Assembly: GCA_007922305.1 (NCBI GenBank)
Contig: ML677374.1
Span: forward strand, 12,891,511 to 12,955,510
Direction of reading: 5' to 3'
Length of the DNA: 64,000 bases
From: Dermatemys mawii
Lineage: Eukaryota > Chordata > Testudines > Dermatemydidae
The first letter of the stretch is position 1; each line of letters starts with the position of its first letter. The position numbers and the translations under genes were made by a program. Below, in pieces: positions 32,895-43,149 of this stretch. The notes beneath the pieces are model-generated. The model ran no database searches, was not told the DNA's origin, and was given only the letters and a program-made list of their open reading frames with translations.

Positions 32895-34583
32895 CTATTC
32901 AGTGTCTACTCGGTGCTTCTTGGCTTGTCTCTTGTATTCATTAAATGGAGCATCTCTTGTCACTGACCAGCAATAGCCTGCAAGCATCGATGGGCTCCAT
33001 TTGCCCTGATAGCGTTTCTCCATTGTTGCAATGTCCTGGTGAAATCGCTCGCCGTCCTCCTCGCTCACTGCTCCACAGTTTGGTGGAAAAAAATCTAGAT
33101 GAGAGTGCAAAAAATGTATCTTTAGTGACATGTTGCAACCAAGGCTTTTGTATGCCTTGAGGAGGTTTTCCACCAACAACCTGTAGTTGTCTGCCTTGTT
33201 GTTTCCGAGAAAATGTATTGCCACTGACTGGAAGGCTTTCCATGCCGTCTTTTCCTTGCCACACAGTGCATGGTCAAATGTATCATCTCGAAGAAGTACA
33301 CGAATCTGAGGACCAACAAAGACACCTTCCTTTATCTTAGCTTCACTTAACCTTGGAAATTTTCCATGGAGGTACTTGAAAGCTGCTTGTGTTTTGTCAA
33401 TGGCCTTGACAAAGTTCTTCATCAGACCCAGCTTGATGTGTAAGGGTGGTAACAAAATCTTCCTTGATTCAACAAGTGGTGGATGCTGAACACTTTTCCT
33501 CCCAGGCTCCAATGACTGTCAGAGTGGCCAATCTTTCTCGATGTAGTGGGAATCTCTTGCACAACTATCCCATTCGCAGAGAAAACAGCAGTACTTTGTG
33601 TATCCAGTCTGCAGACCGAGCAAGAGAGCAACAACCTTCAAATCGCCACAAAGCTGCCACTGATGTTGGTCATAGTTTATGCACCTCAAAAGTTGTTTCA
33701 TGTTGTCATAGGTTTCCTTCATATGGACTGCATGACCAACTGGAATTGATGGCAAAACATTGCCATTATGCAGCAAAACAGCTTTAAGACTCGTCTTCGA
33801 TGAATCAGTGAAGAGTCTCCACTCATCTGGATCGTGAACAATGTTGAGGGCTGCCATCACACCATCGATGTTGTTGCAGGCTACAAGATCACCTTCCATG
33901 AAGAAGAATGGGACAAGATCCTTTTGACAGTCACGGAACATGGAAACCCTAACATCACCTGCCAGGAGATTCCACTGCTGTAGTCTGGAGCCCAACAGCT
34001 CTGCCTTACTCTTGGGTAGTTCCAAATCCCTGACAAGGTCATTCAGTTCAGCTTGTGTTATGAGGTGTGGTTCAGAGGAGGAGAATGGGAGAAAATGTGG
34101 GTCCTGTGACATTGATGGTTCAGGACCAGAAGTTTCATCCTCTTCCTCGTCTGACTCAAGTGAGAATGATCCTGGTGCATCAGGAACCGGCAGACCATCT
34201 CCATGGGGTATTGGGCATATAGCTGATGGAATGTTTGGATAATGCACAGTCCACATTTTCTTCTTTGACACACCTTTCCCAACTGGAGGCACCATGAAGA
34301 AGTAACAATTGCTGGTATGATCTGTTGGCTCTCTCCAAATCATTGGCACTGCAAAAGGCATAGATTTCCTTTTCCTGTTCAACCACTGGCGAAGATTTGT
34401 TGCACAAGTGTTGCAGCATATGTATGGGGCCCACCTCTTGTCCTGATCTCCAAGTTTGCAGCCAAAATAAAGGTGATAGGCTTTCTTCACCATAGTGGTT
34501 ATACTGCGCTTTTGTGATATAAAAGTCACTTCACCACAAACATAGCAGAAGTTATCTGCGCTGTTCACACAAGTACGAGGCAT
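32895..34583 (-). pseudogene. Transposase-like gene with one in-frame stop
   Basis: One continuous 562-codon frame on the minus strand from ATG at 34583 to TAG at 32895, broken only by TGA at 33521-33519 (codon 355). The N-terminal part is cysteine-rich (C13-YV-C16, C57-NT-C60, H89, C93), probably zinc-binding, then an acidic linker (residues 143-150). Candidate catalytic positions are D260 in LFTDSSK and D314 in CGDLKVV, followed by C333-FL-C336-EWDS and HY. After the stop come PPLHIKLGLMKNFVKA, HFLHSHLDFFP and a Glu in GERFHQD (codon 512), giving a DDE-like layout with a CxxC insert. I recall near-identical proteins scattered through arthropod, fish, cnidarian and turtle genomes, usually labelled uncharacterized. 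The stop replaces an Arg codon by CGA to TGA, a CpG-type change. The part after the stop is also open from a TTG at 33512. Confidence 0.85.
33519..33521 (-). other. Single disabling stop (CGA to TGA)
   Basis: The codon series around it reads WPL, stop, QSLEPGR. Relatives that I recall have Arg at this spot. On the plus strand the site is TCA where TCG would give CGA, so it is a CpG deamination. The stop context is TGA followed by C, a weak terminator class in vertebrates, so some readthrough is conceivable. Confidence 0.75.
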
Positions 34584-34720
34584 CTCTGCTCACTTTGGCT
34601 AAACAGAAATGTGTCCCTTTGCAAAATCAAACACTGACAAATAAGAGAGCACGACACTGTATGATTTCTAGAGCTGATATAGGGCAATTTGTTCAGCAGA
34701 GTGATGTAAGCTTCGTTATG

Positions 34721-34802
34721 ATTGCATCATCCATGACTTCTAGGAATAACATGATGCAATTCATATCATGTATGATGCAATACCAGCTTCAGATTGCATC
34801 AT
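34721..34802. promoter_or_regulatory. Four ATTGCATCAT sites upstream of transposase
   Basis: The same 10-mer occurs at 34721-34730 (+), 34751-34760 (-), 34772-34781 (-) and 34793-34802 (+). The spacing is 30, 21 and 21 bp between starts. They lie 138-220 bp upstream of the transposase ATG, inside the element. The 9-bp core ATTGCATCA is identical to the C/EBP-ATF (amino-acid response) element of the vertebrate CHOP gene. They could also be subterminal transposase-binding sites, as in CACTA elements. Confidence 0.7.
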
Positions 34803-35065
34803 TCATTGTTTTGACTAAAAAGCAAGTACTGTCCAAACCCAGTCATAGATTTATTCATAGATCCAGTCAAAGATGTATTTTAGTCATTTCTGGTTTAAAT
34901 TGAGATCCCTTCCCTTTATAACTCACTTATCCTCTGCCATTCCCATGTCAAGGTCGTATATACTGACCCAATAGCATATCTTGAAAACTAGAGCCAATCA
35001 ACAATTTTAAGCATCATTTTCATTCTCAGTGACCCAGAATTAGTAAAGTTTGACTACATTTATTT

Positions 35066-35092
35066 CAGACGCATTTTGGCTGTAGAGCAGTG
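35066..35092 (-). repeat. Right terminal inverted repeat
   Basis: Plus strand reads CAGACG...TGTAGAGCAGTG, the inverse of the left end CACTGGTCTACA...CGTCTG. Confidence 0.85.
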
Positions 35093-35095
35093 TAA
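35093..35095 (+). repeat. TAA target duplication, right
   Basis: TAA directly outside the right terminus, partner of 32551-32553. Confidence 0.7.
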
Positions 35096-35600
35096 TTTAA
35101 TGACACCACTACAAAATAGTCATTTTTAAAATACAGTTAAATACAAAAACAGTAATAATGAAAAAAGGGAAAGCAACGATAATCAGAAAACTGGGAAATG
35201 GTGGGAAAAAATCAGTTGTAGTTTAGAGGAAAAGAACTAATATTAAAGCATATCTGTAGTCTGCATAGTTATTATCTTTGCCTACTTATAAATAACTCTT
35301 GGCAATTCAAGCAGTCTTATGAAAAAGTAACTACTGTAGAATCTTGCTAGCTAGCGCTGGTAAATATCCTATAACTTGTGCACGCAAAAACGCCATTGCC
35401 TTCCTAATTCTGAGCAAAGATTTAATAGCAGATTCTATGGTGAACATTGTTATAAGCAATTAAAACTGAGCTACACTTTTCAGGTAAATGAACAAGGTAC
35501 ACTTTGTGGAGCATTAACCACCACTTTCACTGGATTTGTTCACTTACTAATTCTCTGATTTAAGCACATACTCTAGTCTAATGGAAGCAAATGGGTGCAA
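35096..35600. other. Unassigned AT-rich sequence
   Basis: No gene or repeat visible between the transposon and the next MITE fragment. Confidence 0.4.
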
Positions 35601-35604
35601 TAAA

Positions 35605-35700
35605 GTCTTATCTACACATAGTTTTTGTACCAGTATAGTGTGGATGCAATTATACCAGTAAAAAAGTGCTTACATCTGTGCAGCTTATTATGTAAGTGTA
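35605..35700. mobile_element. Fragment of a GTCTACAC-type MITE
   Basis: 'aagtcttatctacacatagt' and 'gtaccagtatagtgtggatg' resemble the end and interior of short MITEs with GTCTACAC termini. No right end found. Confidence 0.4.
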
Positions 35701-35714
35701 AGCAGGGTCTGAAT

Positions 35715-36430
35715 GAATTCCTCCCTGACAGCTAGCTGGGAGGGGGAGAAGCTTCTCGAGCATGAACACACCTACTTTGCTTAGCTATTCAGCAGATAGA
35801 GCAGGGCTGCTCAAAATAATCCACTTTGGCTGGTGCTGGGTTACAAGTTACTTTGGTGCTGAGTGCAGGGATGGTGGGGTGCTGCTGCCGATGTTGTTGG
35901 CATTGTTGTGTGGGGGCATGGAGGCAGGGCTGTGCTTGACCTATCCCAAATGAGGAGTTCACCCTCATCTGAAAGGGCCTTGTTAAGCCAGGGGCTCAAA
36001 TGCCAGAGTCTTGTGAAAGTAAGAGGGGTGGGGACAGGTGGCCCAGCTAGGAGGTGTGGACCCTGCCCCAAGGGTCCTCCACAGACTGGTTTAATGTGTC
36101 CCCCACACTGTTCAAAGAAAGAGCTGAATAGGTTTTAGTAGGAGTCTCTTTGTTATTTTAAATGCTCAATCAGAGCTTAAATCAGTTGTGGTAGGACTGT
36201 GTTTCTGCCCAGCCTGCAAAGAGCTGAAAATTACTAAGAGACTGATGTCTGGAGGTCACAGCAGAGAGGCAGGTGGCAGCAGAAAGTGACTGACCGCAGG
36301 CTGGGGCGAATGAGTGGCTGGTGAGGTTGAGAGACGTGGCGAGAGCAGTGAGCAGACTGCTGGTAGAAGCGACTGGTGGGAGCAATGAGCAGGGAGCTGG
36401 CAAGCAGCCAGCAGCAGGAGGAGGATGACC
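35715..36430. other. Unassigned G-rich non-coding sequence
   Basis: No domain found in frames of up to 91 codons. 36240-36430 has purine-rich, low-information sequence. Confidence 0.4.
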
Positions 36431-36436
36431 TACCTC

Positions 36437-36590
36437 ATAAATTTTAGCCCAGTGCTTAGGGAGCTCAACTGGGATGTGGGAGAAACCTGCTTCAAGTCCC
36501 CCCTCTCCACCAGAGGCAGGGAGAGGATTTTAACTGGGATCTGCCATCTCTTAGGTGAGTGCTCTAAACACTGGGCTAACAGGTATGAAG
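36437..36590. mobile_element. tRNA-like fold-back repeat
   Basis: The left arm begins TAGCCCAGTGCTTAGG and has CTTCAAGTCCC, positioned like pol III A- and B-boxes. The right arm, read in reverse complement, begins TAGCCCAGTGTTTAGAG and has CAGTTAAAATCC. So two tRNA-like units lie head to head, about 60 bases each and roughly 70% alike. Related copies lie at 25575-25850 and 62150-62285. Confidence 0.65.
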
Positions 36591-36594
36591 GCGC

Positions 36595-37255
36595 TTCTCC
36601 TCACCCCTGCACTCCAGCCAACGGCCATTTTGTGTAAGGTCACCTCAGCACGCTTACTATATCAGAGGAATTAGGTGGAGGGACATCTATCTTCCCTGGG
36701 TTCCTGGATTCCTTTGGAGCTTAAGGGCCTGGGCCCGTGGCATTGGGCTGCAGTGTACCTGCTCTGACGCAGGATTAGTTTCATAGAGAACTGGTACTAC
36801 AAAAATGTAGATGCCAAGCAAGTTTAGTTGTCCACAGGATTTGGCAGGAGCTGTGCAGCAGGGCTTCAGGGAATCTCAGTGGGACCTGATTCTGGGATTT
36901 AGGTGCATGAAGTGGCATTCAGGCACGCAAGTCCTTTTGTGAACCTAACTCTGTGCCTTTATTTCCCCTCTAAAAGAGCTTGTATATACAGTGCTCAGCT
37001 GCTAACACATCAAAGTGTCAAAGAAGAGTTTTTAAACTCTGATGCTGGTCGCGAGTGAGAGTTAGTCTCCTAGGTTTCCATGGTTACTGTATCCCTGTTA
37101 AGAACTTTGTTATCATTTACCCTAGGTAGCTTTCTGAGCTGCCATTGATGATTCCTCCCCTTTAAGATTAATAACTGCATTCCAGAGATGGCACGTGTTT
37201 GTATAACACAGGCCACACCCTCCAGATGATCACTGAAAACCAAAGGCATTGATAC
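36595..37255. other. Mostly unassigned; weak palindromic repeat
   Basis: At 36885-36960 'tctgggatttaggtgcatga' and 'aagtccttttgtgaacctaa' resemble the 'TTAGGTGCCTAA' repeat group. Nothing else is recognised. Confidence 0.35.
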
Positions 37256-37261
37256 TTATCC

Positions 37262-37395
37262 TGCAATAAGGGCTAGATTCAGAGTCTCTTTTCCTTGACT
37301 TCAGTAGGAATCCCACTGAAAGATTCCCATTGACATCAGTGAACTTCAAGACTCGATCCTGCTCCTGTTGACTCCAATAGCAGGAACAGGCTGCA
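37262..37395. repeat. 'CCTTGACTTCAGTAGGAATC' palindromic repeat
   Basis: Alternating inverted blocks: 'ttgacttcagtaggaatccc', 'attcccattgacatcagtga' and 'gatcctgctcctgttgactc'. Same family type as 491-565 and 61525-61600. Confidence 0.5.
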
Positions 37396-37867
37396 AATGA
37401 GAGATGCCTACCAGTACTTTTTATAAGATTAATATTTCCAAAGTGGTCATATTTGTTAAGTTTCAACCAGTTAATTTGCCCATAGCCATTCAGTGCCCCC
37501 ATGAACTGCAGGGATATCTGCCTATTATTCTCATTTCCACAAAATGAAAAGAAGACTCAGCTCCAAAGAGAACGGCTTGACATGATTTGCCAAAAGAAAA
37601 AGTGAGCCCACTTATACAGAAGTATGAGGAATAATTTACCACCACATGGAGTCTGTCAAATGCATGATTGTAAAAGGAATGTGACTGTTAAAAGAATAGG
37701 CTACAGCAACAATAAGTAAATTTCAGTAACCATTTAACCAATTCCAAGCACGGGTCTTTCCCATGTGAATTCTGAGCATCCACAATGTACAGCAATAATA
37801 CAGGACTAAATGGAAATTAAAAGGAGATTCCGGCTAACAGATAATATAAGACTATGTATAGTAGTGA

Positions 37868-39010
37868 TACAGAATTATTTTTTATTTGTATCAAGACACT
37901 TAGGAGCCCTCATTATGGACCAGAGCCCCACTGTGCTTGGTGCTGTACAAACACAGAGCAAAGAGTTCCTGCGCCAAGAAGCTTACAATCTAAATATTGA
38001 CAGAAGGGGAAGTATAAGAAACCATTGAGACAATATTGGTGTTAGGCACTGGTTGGTGCATACCAGAAGCTTAATCATTGTCGGGGGAGTTTTAGGCATC
38101 ATGGCAAAGAAGTATTTTGAAGGTGGATTATAGGATAGTTTTGTGGATGTTTACAGGGAGCATCTCCCAAGTGTGAGGGACAGCATGGGAGATGGCATGA
38201 AGGTGCATGTTTGAAAAGTTGAGTTTTCATAGGAGTCATGAGCCAAGTGGAGGGAAGTGTCAACAGCTCAGTAGCGACTGAGAAATGATAGGCAGGGTGA
38301 GGATAGACCGTGAAGGGTATTGAAGATGAATAGAAGTAGTTTGTTTGATATGATAAAGAAGGGAGAGCCAGCAGACGGATGAAAAGAGAGGGGTGACATG
38401 GTCAAAGTGATGGGCCAGGAAAATGATATTGATAGCAGCACTCTGAATGGATTCAAATGGGACAAGATTGTATTTGTCAAGTCCAGAGAGAAGGATGTTG
38501 CAGTAATTGAGATGCATGATGATGAGGCCCTGGACAAGATATTTAGCTGTCGGGATGGATAAGAAAGGCCAGATCTTAGGGATGATATGCAGAAAGTATC
38601 AGCAAGATTTAGATATAGCCTGGATGCGAAGACTAATAGAGGTCTGAATCAAAGATGACAGGCCTGAGTGACAGACAGGATGTTGGCATTGTTCACAGTG
38701 ATTGAGAAAGGAGGTCTTGTGTGGGGAAATTAGGAGCTTTGTTTTAGCCATGTTGAAAGGGCACTGACAGGAAGACCTCCCCGAAGAGGTGCCAGAGAGA
38801 CAAGCCAAGATCCTAGTCTGGAAACAGGTCTGGAGTAGAGTGTTAATCTGTGAATCATCAGCGTAAAGTTGGTAGCTGAATTTGTGTTTGGCAATGAAAT
38901 TACCCAGAGATAAGGTGTAGGAAGAGAAAGGAAGGGCGACCAAGGACGTAACTATGCGTTGTACATGACTAAGAACCCAGCCCTTTTGAAAGAGAATATG
39001 CAGTAAAGCA
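37868..39010 (-). pseudogene. L2/L3-like LINE with RT, minus strand
   Basis: A minus-strand LINE, 5'-truncated and frame-broken. From 5' to 3': FSSYTLSLGNFIAKH then QLYADDSQ (catalytic YADD at 38865-38854); a C-terminal region LNYCNILLSGLDKYNL, SIQSAAINIIF, HHFDHVTPLFSSVCWLSL (38517-38340); and the 3' tail carrying the complement of 'aagcttacaatctaaatatt' and 'ccccactgtgcttggtgctg' near 37880-38000. The order of reverse transcriptase, LNYCN...FDHVTPLL block and the GTAAGCTCCTTGG tail is that of L2/L3 elements in the CR1 group. Stops and shifts fall between blocks. It cannot be active. Confidence 0.8.
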
Positions 39011-39014
39011 ATGT

Positions 39015-39265
39015 GGTTTAAAATCATCAACTTTCTCTGTGCTGAATATTTTATGAAGGGTGATCAAACCACAGCCAAGGTATCTCCCAGTTTGATCTAC
39101 AGACAAAGGATCTAAATAAGCAATGCTGATGAAAATGAAGTTATTTTACTTATTTAGGGCCAAATTCAGCCACCCTTACTCACACTGTGTAGTACCTTAA
39201 TCCATGCAATCAAGGGGGGACTATTCAAGAAGTAAGGTTCTACTCAGTGTGAGTCAGGGTACAGA
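39015..39265. other. Unassigned non-coding sequence
   Basis: No feature recognised between the LINE remnant and the next palindromic repeat. Confidence 0.4.
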
Positions 39266-39269
39266 CTCT

Positions 39270-39450
39270 GGCCAAGGTCTTCAAGATTAGCTAGTGATTT
39301 TGAGCCTCTTAAGTTTTATGTTCCTACCTTGAGACACCTTAAAGGGGTCTGATTTTTCATAAAGTGCTGAGCTCCCACCCTAAATATCAAGTCCCTGTTA
39401 AGGTGTCTAAAATTGGGCACTCGAAGTGAGGCCTACACAATCACCAGTCC
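39270..39450. repeat. 'GAGACACCTTAAAGGGG' palindromic repeat
   Basis: 'ttgagacaccttaaaggggt' is answered by 'ccctgttaaggtgtctaaaa' in inverse orientation about 75 bp away. Belongs to the same dispersed group as 17105, 51750 and 60045. Confidence 0.6.
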
Positions 39451-39535
39451 CTTTTTAAAATCTAGGCCTCAAGCCATTAGGAAAATTCACAGAGAGACAG
39501 AAATATAGTGTTGTGCTGGTGAAGAAAGAGGAAAA

Positions 39536-39549
39536 GTGTGTGTGTGTGT
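39536..39549 (+). repeat. GT microsatellite
   Basis: Seven GT units in a row. Confidence 0.95.
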
Positions 39550-39849
39550 TTCCTCCAGGTGGATCCCAAAGGACTTTTACAAACTTCACTGATGGACTAG
39601 AAGTAGATACTTCCTATCTATATATGTGTACATAGTCATAAAATCATATTGTCTACCACTGAAACGTAGCTGTCTTGGGCATGGAACATGGCAACTACTT
39701 AGCAGAACACACTCTGGAGAGGAAGTGAATTTTAAAAATAACTTCTAGTTGAAACTGAATTCAGATGATTCCTAAATTCCCTGTGCAATTTGTCCCAGGA
39801 CCCTTCAGTTGGTGAACCCCACATTTCTAAAAAGTGCCGTGGGATCCTG

Positions 39850-41302
39850 AATTGTGGCAAAGTTGTTTCCTGGGCTCTGTTGCTGATTTTCAATAAATCT
39901 TGGAATACAGTGGAAGTTACAGGAGACGGGAAGAAACTGAATGCTGTGACAATATTTCCAAAGGGCAAACGGGATGACCTGGCTAATTATAGGCCTGTCA
40001 GCATGACATTGATCCCAGGCAAAAATAATGGAACCACTGATACGAGACTTGATTAATAAAAAAATAAAATGAGGGTAATATAATTAATGCCAATCAACAT
40101 GGGCATATGGAAAATAGGTCCTGTCAAACTAACTTGATATCTGTTTTTGATGAGCTTACAAGTTGGGTTGATAAAGGTAATAGTGTTTGATTTAATATAT
40201 TTAGACTTCTGTAAGACATTTCACTTGGTACCGCATGACACTGATTAAAAAAGTAACATGGCACACATTACATGGATTAAAATCTGTTTGATAGGTCTCA
40301 AAACGTAATTATAAATGGGGAATCGTCATTGAGCAGGTGTGTTTATAATAGAGTCCTTCTGGGATTAGTTCCTGCCCCTTTCATATTTTTGTAATGATCC
40401 ATAAGAAAACAAAATCAGTAGCGATAGTCTGCAGAGAACTCAAAGATTAGGGGAGTGGTTAATAATGAAGAGATCTGGTCTCTCCTACAGAGTGATCTAG
40501 ATATTGTGGTAAACTGGATGGAAGCAAATATGCATTTTAATATGGCCAAATTTAAAGTTGTACATCTCAGAACAGAGAATGTTGGCCATACTTACAGGAT
40601 GGAGATTCTCTCCTAGGAAGTAGTAACCTGTGGAAAAAAACTTGGGGATTATGGTGGATAATCAGCTGAACATGAGTTCCCAATGCAATGCTGGGGGCCA
40701 AAAGGGTAATGCTATCCCTGGATGCCTACACAGAGTACAAATAGGAAAGTTACATTACCTCTGTATTTGGTACTGGTGCGACCATTGCTGGAAGACTGTA
40801 TCTACTTCTGATGTCAACAATTCAAGAAGGATGTTGATAAATTTGAGAGGGTTCAGAGAAGAGCCAAGAAAATGATTAAAGGATTAGAAAACATGCCCTA
40901 TAGTGATTGACCCCAGGAGCTCAATCTATTTGGTTTAACAAAGAGAAGGCTAAGGGGAGATTTGGTCACAGTTTATAAGTATGTATATAGGGAGCAAAAA
41001 ATTAATAATAGGTTTGTCTATCTGGCAAATAAAGATATAATAAGTCCTAACGGCTGGAGTTTCAAGCAAGACAAATTCAGACTGGAAATATGATGTACAT
41101 TTTAAACAAGGAGAGTTGGAACAATTTACCAAAAGTTGTGATGGATTCTCCATCACTAGCCATTTTTAAATCAAGATTTTATGTGTTTCTAAAGGATGTG
41201 CTCTAGTTCAAAGGGGAATTAATTTGTAGATGTTTTATAGCCTATGTTATGCAGAAGGTTAGATGATCACAATGGTCCCCTCTGGCCTTATAATCTGTGA
41301 AG
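39850..41302 (+). pseudogene. CR1 LINE, 3' half of RT through 3' end
   Basis: Plus strand. Reverse transcriptase is shown by FPKGKRDDLANYRPVSMT (39957-40010), then LDFCKTFHLVPHDT near 40205, then a DLDIVVNWMEANMHFNMAKF-type stretch near 40497-40555, all standard CR1 blocks. It continues through the C-terminal region (FNLTKRRLRGDL-type near 40935) to 'gatcacaatggtcccctctg' and ends 'ttataatctgtgaa' at 41302. Many stops and shifts; no functional protein. It lies just 3' of the opposite-strand LINE. Confidence 0.85.
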
Positions 41303-41304
41303 AA

Positions 41305-42335
41305 ATTATATTTCATTTGAGAACTTCTGAAAAATTCTTCCGAGATTTCATCTGACCAGCCCCTCTGATTTACAACTCAGAGGATGACACTGAAGAGGGA
41401 GGAACTGAGGATGATTAAAAATCTGCTCTTTGCTATTTATGCAATAACAGTGGACAATTTCTTTCCAAATTAAACCTGGCTGATGGCTGGCAAGCTCACT
41501 GGCAAATACAAACCAGTTCCCTTCAAGCCAGAAAGCTTAGTTGTATATGTGCCACTTCTGATCCATCTGCAGAAAATGCTACATGCCAATTGCTTAATTT
41601 AGGTTAGTTTGGAAGAGGAATGTAGTCTAGTTAAGAAGCGTGTTGTTACTCTGCTTCTTTACAGAGGTTTTCTCCTCCCCCATCCAAATGGCTGTGATTT
41701 TATAACTTCATTAGACCATACTCCAAGAGGACACCAAGCTAAAGTTATGTCCCCAAAACCTAGCTTGGTACATTTATTATTATTATTTAGACAGGTCTGG
41801 TTATTTAGGTATGCTTATTTAATTGGGGACAGGCATCAGGAGATGAGGTTACACAATCTTTTTTGTTTCTTTCTCCCAAATTGTTACTTCCCAAAATTTA
41901 TGAGCAGAGGATTAAATTGTTTCACTAGGAGATGAAGAATCATCTTTCCCATAAGTGACTGAAGCAAGTTTTCAGTACTTACAAATATCACAACAAATGA
42001 AATTGGGTTAATAATTTTAAAAGGAGTTCTCATTTGTCCATTGCAGGCAAATGTTGAGAACTATACAGATGAGCCAATACTGCCTTCTGAAGTGGAGAAA
42101 TTAGGAGACCATTTAGAACACAGAATTTATGCACAACTGGATGAAATTTGATGTGGGCCTAGAATTAATGCTAAACACTGACAACACAATAGTGGGATAG
42201 GAAAACAACATAGTACCTACCTTCCCTTCTCTTTGCTGCTAACACTCCTGGAATAAAGGAGGTATCTCAAAAGGTGTAGGGCAACTAGAAGGACTTAGGA
42301 AATATCTACTACCCACCCTTCTTACTTCACAGCCC
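41305..42335. other. Unassigned non-coding sequence
   Basis: No gene or clear repeat. The 108-codon frame at 41609-41935 has no recognisable domain. Confidence 0.4.
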
Positions 42336-42339
42336 TTGT

Positions 42340-42760
42340 AGCATTGGTGTCACTGGGGCAGGAAAAGGATGATTGGAGCATTATGTCCTTAAGCTGTAAT
42401 GGACTACTAGAGAAGGAGGATCTTTGTGGTGTTCTAGCGTATACTGGTGACGGACAATTCCAACATGTGGTATGTTGAAAACCGGGTTAAAATTACAAGC
42501 TATTACTTCAAGGGTAAAGGCTTTCCTGGTCCTGCTTGCAGGCTAACGGCTCTATAGGGAAGGGTAACAATCAGAATCAGTCTTCAGAGAAAGAGCCTAG
42601 AATAAGTTTGGTTAAGTTGTGCCTCTGTTTTAAGGGGCTGCCTGCTTTAGGGTTCTTGTGTGTTATTGCTCTGAATTCTGAGAAATAAAGTAACCTTCAG
42701 CAAAAGAATGGTATGTTCTTATCTAATTTCTCTGTGTGTATGTCATAAATATAACATGGA
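42340..42760 (+). mobile_element. Possible solo LTR-like sequence
   Basis: Ends with an AATAAAG signal near 42685 in a retroelement-like context ('gtgtgttattgctctgaatt' ahead of it). No termini or target duplication were found, so this is only a suspicion. Confidence 0.25.
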
Positions 42761-42984
42761 ATTGGTGGTTGACCATTCACTGTCTAATCCACCAAGTGCA
42801 AGGGTGTCCTAAAGCGGCATTTGCTATCCATTGCTGAGTTGAGCTCAGTTGAAGCCTAAAACTGGGGATTGGTAGTGCACAGATAGTTCTAGATCATGTT
42901 GTATGGTGTTATTTACAGTGAAGGTAGGTCCTGATCAATAGATCTAACGTACTTTTATGGCTCCCTGTTACCGAAGTATCAGAG

Positions 42985-43145
42985 CATCTTAGTGCCTCAC
43001 AGGCCCATTTGAAGTAGGGAATACAGTTATCCCCAGTACAAGATGGGGAATGGAAGTACAGAGAAAGATTAGATGACTTCCCCAAGGTCACATAGAAAAT
43101 GTGTGGCAGAGCAGGGGCGACATTTGTTCTGAATACTACTGGCAT
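42985..43145 (-). mobile_element. MIR-like SINE, minus strand
   Basis: Inverted MIR order: 'caagatggggaatggaagta', 'gatgacttccccaaggtcac', 'atgtgtggcagagcaggggc'. It explains the 80-codon minus-strand frame here. Confidence 0.75.
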
Positions 43146-43149
43146 TTCC

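Larger units (their letters stand above)
32554..35092 (-). mobile_element. Complete DDE-type DNA transposon, CACTG ends
   Basis: A 2,539-bp element with a single long minus-strand transposase-like frame. Left terminus CACTGGTCTACA (32554-32565); right terminus, read inward, CACTGCTCTACA (35081-35092), 11 of 12 identical. A second shared word CGTCTG lies 25 and 21 bp inside each end (32579-32584; 35066-35071). TAA flanks both sides. The frame occupies 34583-32895, leaving a 509-bp 5' region and a 341-bp 3' region with a minus-strand AATAAA at 32611-32606. CACTG ends, a 3-bp target and a CxxC after the second catalytic-type Asp fit the CACTA-Mirage-Chapaev group best. That placement is inference. 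Confidence 0.85.

Noticed and set aside
33446..34242. Plus-strand frames opposite the transposase
   Set aside because: They mirror the real minus-strand coding sequence. No independent domain.
34721..34802. CRISPR-like or tandem repeat array
   Set aside because: Four short sites in mixed orientation with unequal spacing. They are binding-site-like, not an array.
32554..35092. PIF/Harbinger assignment for the transposon
   Set aside because: The TAA target would fit, but the ends are CACTG, not GGCC/GGGC, and the frame lacks a Harbinger-like nuclease or Myb-type partner gene. CMC-like is the better fit, though unproven.
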